A stretch of DNA of 37,465 nucleotides from Phenylobacterium sp. Its GTDB lineage: Bacteria > Pseudomonadota > Alphaproteobacteria > Caulobacterales > Caulobacteraceae. Below are positions 37,385 to 37,465 of this stretch, piece by piece. A program made the translations under genes and the position numbers. The stretch is from NCBI RefSeq assembly GCF_016793225.1, contig NZ_JAEUMN010000100.1, positions 1 through 37,465 of the forward strand. The letters run 5' to 3'. Numbering within the stretch: the first letter of the stretch is position 1; the number at the start of each line of letters is the position of its first letter. Under the pieces are notes generated by a model. It made no database searches. It saw only the letters and a program-made list of their open reading frames with translations, and was not told the DNA's origin.

Positions 37385-37465
37385 GCCGACCCTGCCGCTC
37401 GTTGGCGCAGTGACGCTGCCGGCGCGGCCCGAGAACCTGCCGATCGATCCGCGGGCCACGGCCCT
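37371..37465 (+). CDS. rutB: Start of RutB ureidoacrylate amidohydrolase (partial)
   Basis: Only about 31 codons lie inside the window. From the ATG at 37371 the frame is open to the edge and reads [17 protein letters not shown] near the end. This lines up with the N-terminus of E. coli RutB (TLTARPEAITFDPQQSA). RutB is an isochorismatase-fold amidohydrolase that acts on the product of RutA. The start overlaps the rutA stop by 14 bases, typical of the rut operon. The identification rests on this short match and on position. Confidence 0.75.
   Translation, partial: MSPPRPTLPLVGAVTLPARPENLPIDPRATA

Overview
The window is very GC-rich DNA with dense, mostly short-gapped genes. It has no tRNA, rRNA, transposase or phage gene and no CRISPR array that I could find. 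A TonB-dependent receptor, many Tat or Sec signal peptides, lone LysR and TetR regulators, acyl-CoA enzymes, GltBD, the Rut pyrimidine pathway and dispersed palindromic intergenic elements point to an alphaproteobacterium. Caulobacteraceae (a Phenylobacterium- or Caulobacter-like genome) is my best guess, by inference and not by a database match.

Layout. 1-4364 (minus strand): a truncated DUF3604 protein, a crotonase-fold protein lacking both hydratase glutamates, and an SdsA1/BDS1-type alkylsulfatase. 4522-6743 (plus): an SDR dehydrogenase and an MFS transporter. 6972-13072: gltB and gltD, the NADPH glutamate synthase. 13073-13425: a gap holding a 146-bp inverted-repeat element. 13426-20101: a tight six-gene operon with a nucleoside-symporter-type MFS, an exported TIM-barrel isomerase/epimerase, a Gfo/Idh/MocA oxidoreductase, a second isomerase/epimerase, a GMC dehydrogenase with a 3Fe-4S-type cysteine motif, and its Tat-borne small subunit. 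This looks like a glycoside-processing pathway that works through 3-keto sugars. 20102-20419: a second, GC-rich inverted-repeat element. 20420-22570: a fused double CaiB/BaiF CoA-transferase. 22575-25297 (minus): an EF-hand lipoprotein, an exported MBL hydrolase with a perfect 17-bp operator-like palindrome, and a LysR regulator. 25385-28190 (plus): an exported sulfatase, a TetR regulator and an NTF2/SnoaL-like exported protein. 28213-30519 (minus): an exported beta-propeller and a NIPSNAP-like exported protein. 30775-35344 (plus): a TonB-dependent receptor, an exported alpha/beta hydrolase and an exported M28-like protein with missing zinc ligands. 35448-37465: a LOG-family phosphoribohydrolase, rutA, and the start of rutB.

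How it fits together. Apart from GltBD, the window is a series of scavenging modules: uptake (TonB receptor, two MFS carriers), removal of sulfate groups (alkylsulfatase, FGly sulfatase), periplasmic hydrolysis, sugar oxidation and epimerisation, and CoA-linked acid catabolism. Two ideas deserve most attention. One is the 13426-20101 operon as a self-contained oxidative deglycosylation system. The other is the LOG-type nucleotide hydrolase placed directly before rutA, which could feed uracil from nucleotides into the Rut pathway.
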